The notes below the pieces were generated by a model. It was given only the letters and a program-made list of their open reading frames with translations. It made no database searches and was not told the origin of the DNA. The position numbers and the translations under genes are program-made. From the NCBI GenBank assembly GCA_030835305.1, contig JAURPJ010000062.1, forward strand, positions 35,192 through 99,191: 64,000 nucleotides of DNA, in the 5' to 3' direction. Shown here one piece after another: positions 44,836 to 53,421 of this stretch. Each line of letters starts with the position of its first letter. The first letter of the stretch is position 1. This DNA is from Verrucomicrobiota bacterium. GTDB taxonomy: Bacteria; Verrucomicrobiota; Verrucomicrobiia; Verrucomicrobiales; Akkermansiaceae.

Positions 44836-45570
44836 CTATTTGCGAGGGCTTTTCGTCTTTCCAGATAAAGCCATCAACGCGTCTCTTTCGGATTTTTCTA
44901 AAGAGCGCCACTTGCCGGGCTTGAGAGTGTCGAGAGTTAGGTCGCCAATCTTAAGCCGAACGAGGCGTTTCACTCGGTGTCCGACAGCCTTAATCATGTA
45001 GCGTATTTGACGTTTCAGACCGGTATTGAGAACCATCTCGAGTCGGCGGGATGAGATTCGCTTCACTGAAATCGCGCGTGTTTTGCCAACTTCGGTGAAT
45101 ACCCCTTTCTCAAGTTGGGTGAGAATGGAGTTCTCAAAGGCATTTTCAGTCGTAACCTGATAAAGCTTCTCAATTTTGTGGCTTGGGTGGGTGAGAGCCT
45201 GGCTGAGTTCTCCGTCATTACTTAGGATGAGGAGGCCTTCAGATTCCAGATCAAGCCGTCCGACGTGGGCGAGGTGACGAAGACGAGGTGGGAGTAATTC
45301 GTATATCGTCGCCCTGTTCTTTTCATCGCTTCGGGTGCAAACAAGACCGGGCGGCTTGTGTAAAACGATTGACTGTACTTCAAGTGGCTCAATTCTACGT
45401 CCACTTGCCCTGATAAAGTCGCCGGGCTGGACTCGATATCCGGGATTCAGACATGTCTCGCCATTGATAACCACTTCGCCTTGTTGGACCAGAGCATCGC
45501 AGGCACGGCGTGAGCCTACACCCGCTGAAGCTAGGTATTTGTTGAGCCGGATTCCTTCGGGTGGGGTCAT
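44836..45570 (-). CDS. Pseudouridine synthase (RluB/RsuA family)
   Basis: This 244-residue protein begins with an S4 RNA-binding domain (IRLNKYLASAGVGSRRACDALV, shortened; VVINGE), followed by the RsuA-type catalytic domain: VLHKPPGLVCTR, HVGRLDLESEGLLILSNDGEL with the catalytic Asp in GRLD, YQVTTENAF, and RQIRYMIKAVGHRVKRLVRLKIG. It probably modifies 23S rRNA (RluB-like) or 16S rRNA (RsuA-like). The gene for the small basic protein lies 70 bases upstream, separated by a terminator. Confidence 0.92.
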   Translation of the reverse strand: MTPPEGIRLNKYLASAGVGSRRACDALVQQGEVVINGETCLNPGYRVQPGDFIRASGRRIEPLEVQSIVLHKPPGLVCTRSDEKNRATIYELLPPRLRHLAHVGRLDLESEGLLILSNDGELSQALTHPSHKIEKLYQVTTENAFENSILTQLEKGVFTEVGKTRAISVKRISSRRLEMVLNTGLKRQIRYMIKAVGHRVKRLVRLKIGDLTLDTLKPGKWRSLEKSERDALMALSGKTKSPRK

Positions 45571-45575
45571 TGCAA

Positions 45576-45606
45576 GAAAAAGGCGGAGCCAAGGAATGGC
45601 CCCGCC
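45576..45606 (-). terminator. Terminator of the small basic protein gene
   Basis: On the minus strand GGCGGGGCCA and TGGCTCCGCC pair (one mismatch) around a 5-base loop and are followed by five T. It ends 5 bases before the pseudouridine synthase start. Confidence 0.8.
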
Positions 45607-45641
45607 GGAAATTGAGGTTTGGAAACCCGCAATTTGCGGGC

Positions 45642-45797
45642 CTAGCCTTCGGCTTTGGTCTTAGGGAGACCAATAGCGCTTTGCCCTTCCTTCCACTCGC
45701 CACGCTCTTTCATGAGTTTGACGCGTTCGAAGCGCTTCATCACCGAGCGTTTACCGGTTGCTCCGCCTTTACGTTTGAGAGAGTTGTGCTTGGACAT
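45642..45797 (-). CDS. PVC superphylum small basic protein
   Basis: The ATG at 45797 gives a 51-residue, strongly basic protein: SKHNSLKRKGGATGKRSVMKR (shortened), FERVKLMKERGEWKEG, GLPKTK. It corresponds to the small basic protein shared by Verrucomicrobia, Chlamydiae and Planctomycetes (TIGR04137), with the conserved (R/K)FERv.LlK.RG.WkeG and GLPKTK. The function is unknown; its charge and size resemble ribosomal proteins or nucleic-acid-binding proteins. Codons upstream in frame are not part of it. A perfect 7-bp inverted repeat CCCGCAA/TTGCGGG lies at its end (45626-45640) and a terminator 36 bases further. Confidence 0.92.
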   Translation of the reverse strand: MSKHNSLKRKGGATGKRSVMKRFERVKLMKERGEWKEGQSAIGLPKTKAEG

Positions 45798-46010
45798 AAA
45801 ATCAGATTTTGGGTTAAGGCGGCGAAAGCTAGGAGTCCGGGGCGGCTTTGGCAAGGATGAACTTTGCTTTAATTAGAGGGTTTTCGGGATATTTGGCGGA
45901 GATGTCTGAAACCACGGTTTTTTCTGACAAATGACCGTAAACCATCAGGAGGCAAAATTCTACTGCCTGATCATGCCAGAGGGCTCTAAAAAAATTTCCC
46001 AGTCAGTTGG

Positions 46011-47411
46011 TTAGATCCAAGGCAGGCTTGCCGCAGCAATGGCTTGACCGTGACGCTTCATCTTCTCGTCCGGCGTACTGAGAGAGATGTTTTTTGCGAG
46101 ATCGGGAAATTCGTCCCGTAGAACTTCTTCGGCTTTTGAAATGATGATTTCGCCACCCTTGCCGGTCAGGACTCGTCCCAGCAGAAGCATATGCCTAATG
46201 TCGTAAAATCGCGCGAATTGGGGAATGGTATAGCCAAGGTAGGTGCCAATGGTGCGGTAGATTGCTGCCGCTTTGTCATCGCCCGTTTCCATCGCCTCTT
46301 GGACCAAAACCAACTTTTCGGGTTTCCCTAGTGAAGGGTCGATTTCGAGTCCGGCAGGTTCAATGAGCCGGGAAACCGCTTGCTGGCTGAAGTAGTTGAC
46401 GGCGCAGCCGATGTCGTCGGACCATTCATCCCGGGGTGCGTCCTCATTAAAATCGATAGGAACAAAGGCGAGTTCGGAAATCCAGGGGGTGATCCGGGAA
46501 TTCGCATCAGCGTATCCGGCGGCCGCACTTGTTCCCATGGCTAGGCCAAGGACACACCCGTCATTCAGCGACATGGCACCAGCAAGAGCTGTCACGTCTC
46601 CATCGTTGACAACCCGGATTGGGACGTCCCATTCCTTTGCCACTTCGAAGAAGATGTTTTCCACGTGTTTTTCAAAGAGTTGATCGGGCACCCCCCGGAA
46701 AAGGGAGGCTGCGCGAACCTTGCTATCGACGTAGACTCCCGCCGCAGAGCCTCCGATGGCGTCGACTTTTGGAAGGTGGGCGGCGGCAAGGCGAATACTA
46801 TGAATGATCCCTTCGCGGTGATAATTGGGGTCGCTTTGAAAGTAAGGGTCCCAGGTGACTTCCTCGGAAAAGACGACTTTCCCGTCAATTACCGCAGCGC
46901 ATTTCCGGTCGGATCCACCAAGGTCAAAGCCAATGCGATTTCCTTTCAGCCCGATTTTGCTATCGGCATCCTCGGTCTCTCTGGGAGTTGGAAAGGTTTC
47001 GCTCGATTCAGATGAAATCGTCAAAGTTTCACCGAAAAAGCGATCTGAGTAATCGACATCAAATTCACGTTTGCCTCCTTCGCGATAGTGTTTCGCCAGA
47101 GCTTGGGCGAGGGAGGGGGAGTTTTCGAGAACGACCTTTGTTCCACCACAGCTCCATAGGAGAAATTTCACAACGCGCTCGATGAGCCTGAAATTGAGCT
47201 CCATTGACTCGTCATCGTCTTTCGTCAGAATACTCTCGATATGAACCATCCCTCTTCCGTCGGGTCGAAGTACCGCGATTCTGATCTCGCGACTTCCTTC
47301 GACGGAGCATTTGTCCCGGAACGCCTGATTCCAGAGGGAAGCCGGAATAAACCCGGGATCAAGTTCAGGAAGGTGTTTTAAGGCGGGGAGCGGGAGTTTT
47401 GACATTGTCAT
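46011..47411 (-). CDS. ROK-family-like sugar kinase/regulator
   Basis: The 466-residue protein carries an ASKHA ATPase core from about residue 155: RIGFDLGGSDRKCAAVIDGKVV (phosphate-1 DxGGS, shortened), VDAIGGSAAGVYVDSK, VPIRVVNDGDVTALAGAM (catalytic Asp in NDGDV), and LGLAMGTSAAAGYA. The first 150 residues are an extra N-terminal domain without a recognised motif. The CxCGxxGC zinc site of many ROK kinases is absent. It lacks a signal peptide. It probably phosphorylates a hexose or related sugar; a purely regulatory role is possible. ATG at 47411 or 47405 may start it. Confidence 0.82.
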   Translation of the reverse strand: MTMSKLPLPALKHLPELDPGFIPASLWNQAFRDKCSVEGSREIRIAVLRPDGRGMVHIESILTKDDDESMELNFRLIERVVKFLLWSCGGTKVVLENSPSLAQALAKHYREGGKREFDVDYSDRFFGETLTISSESSETFPTPRETEDADSKIGLKGNRIGFDLGGSDRKCAAVIDGKVVFSEEVTWDPYFQSDPNYHREGIIHSIRLAAAHLPKVDAIGGSAAGVYVDSKVRAASLFRGVPDQLFEKHVENIFFEVAKEWDVPIRVVNDGDVTALAGAMSLNDGCVLGLAMGTSAAAGYADANSRITPWISELAFVPIDFNEDAPRDEWSDDIGCAVNYFSQQAVSRLIEPAGLEIDPSLGKPEKLVLVQEAMETGDDKAAAIYRTIGTYLGYTIPQFARFYDIRHMLLLGRVLTGKGGEIIISKAEEVLRDEFPDLAKNISLSTPDEKMKRHGQAIAAASLPWI

Positions 47412-47573
47412 TAATCGGGTGGCAACTCAGATCGGTGCAGAATTTTCGGTGGCCTTGGCTGAGTTATCAATAAGGATTTCGAAAAATTTGTTGTTTATGA
47501 GGTGAATTCAGCGAAATCGACTCAAGTTATCCCCGCGTGTGAGAGTTTGGAATTTGAGAGCGTAGTCACAGCC

Positions 47574-48335
47574 ATGAAGATATTCATGCTTTTGGTTTTC
47601 CTTCTACCTTGCTTGGTTGCGGACGAACTTCGTCTGGTGGCTTATAATATTCATCACGGTGAAGGGATGGACGGGAAGTTGGACTTGAAGCGCATTGCTA
47701 AGGTGATCGCAGCGGAAAAACCTGACCTTGTCGCCCTTCAGGAGGTTGACAAGGTTTGCAAGCGAAGTGGTTCGGTTGATCAGGCTGCGGAGTTGGCGAA
47801 GTTGTTAAAAATGGAGCACCGCTTTGGAAAGTTCATGGATTATCAGGGTGGCGAATATGGGATGGCAGTGCTCTCCCGACTTCCCATCGAGAAGACTGTC
47901 ATTCACAGGCTTCCAAAGAGCGCCGAACCCCGGGTTGCACTGGAAGTTGTGGTCGGTTTTCCAAATTGGCCGGGGAAGGTTTCCCTCGTGAGCATTCATA
48001 ATGATTGGATCAAGGAGCCGCTTCGAGTCCAGCAAATCGAGGTTCTTCAGGAGGGGTTGAAGGACCGAAAGCATCCGGTGATTTTGGCCGGAGACTTCAA
48101 TGCCAGGCCCGATAGTGCCTCGCTGAAAAAGCTTGAGACCAAGGGCTGGAAGATGCTTCGGGAAGGCCGCAAAAACACTTGGTCGGCTTCCGAGCCAAAG
48201 GTGGAGATCGATTTCTTTTTTGCCAAAGGGCTCCCGCCCTTCAGGTTTCAGGACAAGGTGATCGCGGAAACAGTTGCTTCGGACCACCGGCCAATCGCGG
48301 TCGTGATCTCTCCGGCTGTGGGGAAAAATAATTAA
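47574..48335 (+). CDS. Secreted endonuclease/exonuclease/phosphatase-family protein
   Basis: The ATG at 47574 starts a signal peptide (KIFMLLVFLLPCLVADE); the in-frame sequence upstream lacks one. The 253-residue product shows the EEP fold: LVAYNIHHGEG, LVALQEVDKVCKRSG (metal Glu), MAVLSRLPI, VSIHNDW, LAGDFNARPDS (Asp/Asn), WSASEPKVEIDFFFAKG, and SDHRPIAVV (Asp/His). Members hydrolyse phosphodiester or phosphomonoester bonds in nucleic acids, inositol phosphates or sphingolipids. The short form with signal peptide fits a periplasmic phosphoesterase. It overlaps the end of the convergent DUF1501 gene by 4 bases. Confidence 0.9.
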   Translation: MKIFMLLVFLLPCLVADELRLVAYNIHHGEGMDGKLDLKRIAKVIAAEKPDLVALQEVDKVCKRSGSVDQAAELAKLLKMEHRFGKFMDYQGGEYGMAVLSRLPIEKTVIHRLPKSAEPRVALEVVVGFPNWPGKVSLVSIHNDWIKEPLRVQQIEVLQEGLKDRKHPVILAGDFNARPDSASLKKLETKGWKMLREGRKNTWSASEPKVEIDFFFAKGLPPFRFQDKVIAETVASDHRPIAVVISPAVGKNN

Positions 48336-49786
48336 GCGAGAATCGGCTCCACGACGTGGCCGTGGACGTCGGTGAGGCGGAAGTGGCGGCCCTGGTATTT
48401 GTAGGTAAGGGCGGTATGGTCGATGCCGAGCAGGTGCAGAATGGTGGCCTGGAGATCGTGGACGTGAACCGCGTTCTCGTCGTATTTGTGCTTGTCCGGT
48501 GAGAGTGGGGTGCCTGCTTGGTCAACGATATTGTAGCCGTAGTCATCCGTTTGACCGAAGGAGATGCCGGATTTGATGCCGCCGCCAGCCATCCATAGGG
48601 AGAAACAACGTGGATGGTGATCGCGGCCAAAGTTGTCCGGGCTAATTTTCCCCTGGGAGTAGTTGGTGCGTCCGAATTCACCGCCCCAGACGACGAGGGT
48701 GTCATCGAGCATGCCTCGTTGTTTGAGGTCGTTGACAAGTGCGGCCGAGGCTTGGTCTGTTTCCCGGCATTGCTTGGTAATGCCGCCTTTCAGGCCACCG
48801 TGCTGATCCCAGCCTTGATGGTAGAGTTGGATGAATTTGACCCCGCGTTCAGCGAGGCGCCGGGCCATGAGGCAGTTCGCGGCAAAGGAGCCGGGGTTCC
48901 TGGAATCCTTTCCGTAGAGATCGTAGACCGACTCCGGTTCGTCCTTCACGTCGGCGACTTCTGGAACGCTGGTTTGCATGTTGAAGGCCATCTCGTATTG
49001 CTGAATCCGATCTTGGATTACAGCATCCGGGCTGAGTGCGTGCTGGTGCGAGTGAAGCTCAGCGAGGCGGTCAAGGAGCATGCGGCGGGACTTTTCAGAA
49101 ACGCCGTCGGGATTGTTGAGATAGAGAACGGGATCTTTTCCGGAGCGGAAGCGCACGCCTTGATACTCGGACGGAAGGAAACCCGATCCCCAGAAGCGCG
49201 AGAGGAGGGGTTGGCCGCCCTTGTTTTTGGTAACAAGAACCACGAAGGAGGGAAGGTTGTTGTTCGAAGTACCGAGGCCGTATTGCAGCCAGGCTCCGAT
49301 CGACGGGCGGCCTGCTATTTGGGAGCCTGTTTGGAGATAGGTGACCCCGGGGCCGTGGTTGATGGCCTCGGTATACATGTTTTTGACCACGCAGATATCG
49401 TCGGCTATTTTGGAGGTATGGGGGAGGATTTCGGAAAACCACTGCCCGGATTTTCCATGCCGGGAGAACTTGAAAGGGGACCCCGCGAGCGGGATGGACG
49501 ATTGGTTTCCGGACATTGAGGAAAGCCGCTGGCCTGCGCGGACTTCATCGGGAAGTTGCTCGCCGTGCTTCTCATTGAGAAGAGGTTTGGGGTCGTAAAG
49601 ATCGAGTTGGGACGGACCGCCCGATTGGAACAGAAAGATGACCCGTTTGGCTTTGGTTGGAAGTTTTTTTCCGGATAGCGATGAGCCATTTCCGGCTTGC
49701 AGGAGATCGGCGAGAGCGAGGGAGCCGAATCCGAGGGCGGAGTTGCGGAGGACGTCGCGGCGGCTAGGGGAATGTGGGAGTTGCAT
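48332..49786 (-). CDS. DUF1501 family protein, Tat-exported (second copy)
   Basis: The 484-residue protein begins with a Tat motif (PSRRDVLRNSALGFGSLALADLL, shortened). DUF1501 blocks are RVIFLFQSGGPSQLDLYDPKP (shortened), GVTYLQTGSQIAGRPSIGAW, QLYHQGWDQHGG, VVWGGEFGRTNYS, NFGRDHHPRCFSLWMAGGG, and the C-terminal ATILHLLGIDHTAL and [14 protein letters not shown]. It lies 6 bases after the DUF1549/DUF1553 gene, the standard pairing in this superphylum, and is certainly co-transcribed with it. The pair is thought to act together in the periplasm, but the reaction is unknown. This copy belongs to the longer subtype; the one at 1780-3111 is shorter. Confidence 0.94.
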   Translation of the reverse strand: MQLPHSPSRRDVLRNSALGFGSLALADLLQAGNGSSLSGKKLPTKAKRVIFLFQSGGPSQLDLYDPKPLLNEKHGEQLPDEVRAGQRLSSMSGNQSSIPLAGSPFKFSRHGKSGQWFSEILPHTSKIADDICVVKNMYTEAINHGPGVTYLQTGSQIAGRPSIGAWLQYGLGTSNNNLPSFVVLVTKNKGGQPLLSRFWGSGFLPSEYQGVRFRSGKDPVLYLNNPDGVSEKSRRMLLDRLAELHSHQHALSPDAVIQDRIQQYEMAFNMQTSVPEVADVKDEPESVYDLYGKDSRNPGSFAANCLMARRLAERGVKFIQLYHQGWDQHGGLKGGITKQCRETDQASAALVNDLKQRGMLDDTLVVWGGEFGRTNYSQGKISPDNFGRDHHPRCFSLWMAGGGIKSGISFGQTDDYGYNIVDQAGTPLSPDKHKYDENAVHVHDLQATILHLLGIDHTALTYKYQGRHFRLTDVHGHVVEPILA

Positions 49787-49792
49787 GGCGGA

Positions 49793-52753
49793 TTATTGCT
49801 TGGTGTTGACCTCGTGGAGATTGAGAATGGCCTGACCCACCGTGGTGAGGGCGGCGAGTTCCGGCCCGGGTGTTTTTGATTTGGTGTGACCCTGGTTCAG
49901 GAAGGCTTTGGCTTCTTCAAGGTGGGCTTTGAAATGAACCAGTTGCTCGTTGTAAATTTCGGTGAGGATCTTAAGCTCGTCCGCATCGGGCTGACGCGAG
50001 GCGAAACGGAGATACATTTCCTTGATCGCTTCGGTGAGGTTGTCGGGATGATTTTGGGTGGCCTTATCCGCGAGGTGGCGAGCGGCTTCGATGAACTGGA
50101 GTCCATTGAGAAGGACGAAGGCTTGCAGGGGAGTCGACGTGATTTCGCGCTTGGCCGAGCAGACATCGCGCTTGACCGCGCCGAAGGCCATCATGGCGGG
50201 CGAGGGTCCGGTACGCTTCCAATAGGTATAAAGTGAGCGCCGATAGAGACCTTCGCCGTAGGTGGGCTTGGAGGATTTGAAGGACTCGGCAAGGTCGTAG
50301 GGGTGAACCGATGCTCCACCGATTTTTGGAACCAAAAGCCCGGAGGCGGCAAGGGCCTGATCGCGGATTTGTTCGGCGGAGAGGCGGTGGCGCGGGCCTC
50401 TGGCGAGCATGTGGTTGTCAGGGTCTTTTTCCAATTCGAGGGAGTTGGAAAAGGAATTCTGTTGGTAGACTTTCGAGCTCACGATCTCCTTAATGAGAGC
50501 TTTGGTATCCCAGCCCGAAGCGATGAAGCGGGCTGAGAGTTCGTCAAGAAGTTCACGGTGCTCGGGGCGTTCGCCTTGAATCCCAAAATCCTCCGAAGTC
50601 CCTACGAGGCCACGACCAAAGAGAGCCTGCCAGAAGCGATTAACGATCACGCGCGAGGTGAGCGGGTGTTCAGGATGTGTGAGCCACTTTGCGAGATCGA
50701 GGCGATTCTTACCTGGCATCCCGAAGTCGGGCAGGAATGCGGGAAAGGCCGGAGAGATGGGCTCTCCGCGGCTGTCGTAGGCTCCCCGCTTCAGAATGTA
50801 AGCTTGCTTTGGGGTGGCCATATCCTCCATCACCATGATCTGGGGGATGGATTCCTGGAGCCGGTTGTAAGCGGCGCGGGCGGTCTGGATTTCCTTGAGT
50901 GCGGATTGGTACGAAGGATTTCTTAGGAGATTTGCGGAAAGGTCGCACTTCTGATCTTCAACAGGTGAGTGGAGGTGCTGGATTTCGGAGGGCGAGAGCT
51001 CGCGATTAAAGACGCGGAATTCGTCGACAAGACCATTCTTAAATCCACGATCGCGCATGCGCTCGCCCAGCGTGATATGCGGATTGCCGCCTCCCTTGAT
51101 GGTGCGGGTGAGTTGATCGCGGACGACTTTGGTTGCAGCCGGTTTTCCGTTGAGGTGGATCTTCAGGCCTCCGGCTTTCGAGGAGCCATCGTTACTCACC
51201 GTGACATGCACCCATTCACCGGGCTTGATGGCTTCGGTCGTCTTGATCGAGATGGCATTGCCCGGCCAGAAGTGAATCAAGGACCACTGGAGATGGTTAT
51301 CGATGAGGAGGAGTTCGTATCCGCGGGAGGCGGCATCGTGCCAGGCCTTGGAACGGGAGAAAACGACGGCCCGATCCTTGATGTCCGGCGTTTGCATCCA
51401 GAGTGAAACGGTGAAGGGTTGCTCGCGGTGAAAGTCTCCTACTTTGGTTCCCACTGCATCGTCTCCGGTGAGGTGAAGGGCGTGGCCGACCTTGCCCGGA
51501 ACGGGCTTGTTGGGGCCTTTTGCATTGGGATCGTCGAAGGGAAGATGAAGAAGTTGGTTGGGGATGGGAGCGATTTTGACGTCGGTTTCGAGAGCGTTGT
51601 CAGCGAGTGGAGTCGTTCCAAGTTTGGCTTCGGCGGCGACGACAGCGGCTTCTTTGGCGGCCAACTGTTTTTCCTGGTCTTCAGTGGGCAGGGAAAGGGC
51701 GGGGGTGGGGACGGCTTCAGCATTAAAGAAGGAGTAGAGACCGGATTCGTCGATATCATCGAAGAAGGCGAAGAGGGAATAATAATCCTTGGCGGTGGTG
51801 GGGTCGTATTTGTGATCGTGGCAACGCGAGCATTCCATGGTAAGACCAAGGAAAGTCGTGCCGAAGGTGTGGACCCGATCGGCGACGTATTCCACGCGGA
51901 ATTCCTCGGGAATGGACCCACCCTCGACTTTCTGTTGATGGAGTCGGGAAAAGGTGGTGGCGATTTTGGTCTCGCGCGAGGCGTCCGGGAGGAGGTCGCC
52001 GGCGACTTGTTCGTGGATGAAACGATCAAAGGGTTTGTTGGCATTGAATGAGTTGATGACGTAGTCCCGGTAAGGCCAGACGTTTCGGTGTCGATCCTGC
52101 TGGAAGCCGAAGGTGTCGGCGTAGCGGGCGGCATCGAGCCATGGCGTGGCCATGTGTTCGCCGTAAGCAGGAGAGGCGAGGAGTTCGTCAATGAAGGACT
52201 CAGGATGAGCGGGATCGAAACTCTCGATCTGCTCCGGGGTGGGCGGAAGGCCGGTGAGATCGAAGGTCAGACGCCGAAGAAGTTGATGCGGCTTGGCTTG
52301 ATCTTTGAGCTTCAAGCCTTGCGTGGCGAGATGTGTTGAGACGAGCTCGTCGATTGATTTGCCGGTGGGCTTGGTGAGTTTGGTGAAAGCCCAGTGCCTG
52401 GTGTATTGTGCGCCCTCTTTGATCCAGCGTGACAAAAGGTCTTTTTGTTCTGCGGTGAGCTTGCGATTGGAATCCGGTGGCGGCATGAGATCGTCCGGAT
52501 CCTTGGCGTGAATTCGATCGATAAGATCAGATTTCCCGGGCTTGCCAGGGACGATGGCTCCAGCGTCGAGGGCATCTTCGCGAAGGTCGAGACGAAGGTC
52601 GCCTTCGCGGTGCTCCGGGTCGGTGCCGTGGCAGTAGTAGCAATTTTCCGAAAGGATGGGTTGGATGTCTCGATCAAAGGAGATCTCTTTCTCACCAAAA
52701 GCGTGGAGCGTGAGAGAGGAAATGAGAGAGAGGATGCGGGCGACTTTCGGCAT
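49793..52753 (-). CDS. Planctomycete cytochrome (PSCyt1) protein with DUF1549, LamG-like and DUF1553 domains
   Basis: The 986-residue protein has a signal peptide (ending near HAFGEK), then a PSCyt1 domain: DRDIQPILSENCYYCHG with the CxxCH haem site near residue 40, EGDLRLDLRE, and DLMPPPDSN. DUF1549 follows at about 125-335 (FDLTGLPPTPEQI, WLDAARYADTFGFQQD, GTTFLGLTMECSRCHDHKYDP, with a second CxxCH). A concanavalin/LamG-like domain lies at about 400-600 (QPFTVSLWMQTPD, VDEFRVFNRELSPSEI). DUF1553 is at about 690-930 (VNRFWQALFGRGLVGTSEDFG, RGPRHRLSAEQIRDQALAASGLL, shortened). It is a periplasmic haem protein operating with the DUF1501 partner downstream. The extra LamG-like insert suggests glycan binding. 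Confidence 0.94.
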   Translation of the reverse strand: MPKVARILSLISSLTLHAFGEKEISFDRDIQPILSENCYYCHGTDPEHREGDLRLDLREDALDAGAIVPGKPGKSDLIDRIHAKDPDDLMPPPDSNRKLTAEQKDLLSRWIKEGAQYTRHWAFTKLTKPTGKSIDELVSTHLATQGLKLKDQAKPHQLLRRLTFDLTGLPPTPEQIESFDPAHPESFIDELLASPAYGEHMATPWLDAARYADTFGFQQDRHRNVWPYRDYVINSFNANKPFDRFIHEQVAGDLLPDASRETKIATTFSRLHQQKVEGGSIPEEFRVEYVADRVHTFGTTFLGLTMECSRCHDHKYDPTTAKDYYSLFAFFDDIDESGLYSFFNAEAVPTPALSLPTEDQEKQLAAKEAAVVAAEAKLGTTPLADNALETDVKIAPIPNQLLHLPFDDPNAKGPNKPVPGKVGHALHLTGDDAVGTKVGDFHREQPFTVSLWMQTPDIKDRAVVFSRSKAWHDAASRGYELLLIDNHLQWSLIHFWPGNAISIKTTEAIKPGEWVHVTVSNDGSSKAGGLKIHLNGKPAATKVVRDQLTRTIKGGGNPHITLGERMRDRGFKNGLVDEFRVFNRELSPSEIQHLHSPVEDQKCDLSANLLRNPSYQSALKEIQTARAAYNRLQESIPQIMVMEDMATPKQAYILKRGAYDSRGEPISPAFPAFLPDFGMPGKNRLDLAKWLTHPEHPLTSRVIVNRFWQALFGRGLVGTSEDFGIQGERPEHRELLDELSARFIASGWDTKALIKEIVSSKVYQQNSFSNSLELEKDPDNHMLARGPRHRLSAEQIRDQALAASGLLVPKIGGASVHPYDLAESFKSSKPTYGEGLYRRSLYTYWKRTGPSPAMMAFGAVKRDVCSAKREITSTPLQAFVLLNGLQFIEAARHLADKATQNHPDNLTEAIKEMYLRFASRQPDADELKILTEIYNEQLVHFKAHLEEAKAFLNQGHTKSKTPGPELAALTTVGQAILNLHEVNTKQ

Positions 52754-52827
52754 AAGATTCGAAACTTTTGTAACAGGGGGGCCTTCCTTGTTTTACTGTT
52801 GTTGTAATGGGCGAACTGTCAAAAAAA

Positions 52828-53271
52828 TCAGTTGCCGGAATCCGCAGGAACGGAAACGGAGGTTGTTCCGGCGTTCGATTGGTCGTCGTCGGGAGACAAC
52901 TCGCTGGCTTTTGAGGCGAGGCGGTCCTCAAAACGCTCAATGACCTCCACATTGGCGAGGCGTTCCTCAAGTTCAGAGAGCTTGTATTCGATGCTTTTGA
53001 GGCATTTTCGATTGATCAGAGTGACGGCATTCGGAGTCTTCGGCCATTTCGCAAAGATCCAGAAGATCGCGACACTGAGAAACCCCAAGCCGATGGCGGA
53101 GAGGATCAAGCTGATGGGGGCGGAGGTGAAGGCAAGAATCGCAACGATGGCAACAATGGTTATGGAAATGATCCCTGTCGCGAGGAGTTTGACCAGGGAG
53201 GTGGCGACAGGTCCTTCGAGGAGACCAAAAATCCGGTCGAGAAATCTTGGATTCCCACCCACATTCCTCAC
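52828..53271 (-). CDS. Small membrane protein, uncharacterised
   Basis: A GTG at 53271, preceded by AAGGAG with 6-base spacing, gives 147 residues; an in-frame TTG at 53370 would add 33 residues that do not look coding. Two hydrophobic helices occur at about residues 25-46 and 50-75 (LLATGIISITIVAIVAILAF and ISLILSAIGLGFLSVAIFWIF, shortened). A charged coiled-coil-like segment (YKLSELEERLANVEVIERFED) and an acidic Ser/Asp-rich tail follow. No family is recognised. It is divergent from the giant DUF4175-type gene; a link with that unit is possible but not shown. Confidence 0.75.
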   Translation of the reverse strand: MRNVGGNPRFLDRIFGLLEGPVATSLVKLLATGIISITIVAIVAILAFTSAPISLILSAIGLGFLSVAIFWIFAKWPKTPNAVTLINRKCLKSIEYKLSELEERLANVEVIERFEDRLASKASELSPDDDQSNAGTTSVSVPADSGN

Positions 53272-53421
53272 GGATCTCTCCTTATTTAGTTCATGATTTT
53301 GGTCTCGGGCTCGCGTTTGTATCCAAAACTTCACCGGGTCGGGATGTAAATCAATCCAGACCGCACTCAAATTCTCACTTTATCCTCGAAAGTCAGGCTG
53401 GCTTGAAGGCGTAATGGTCCC

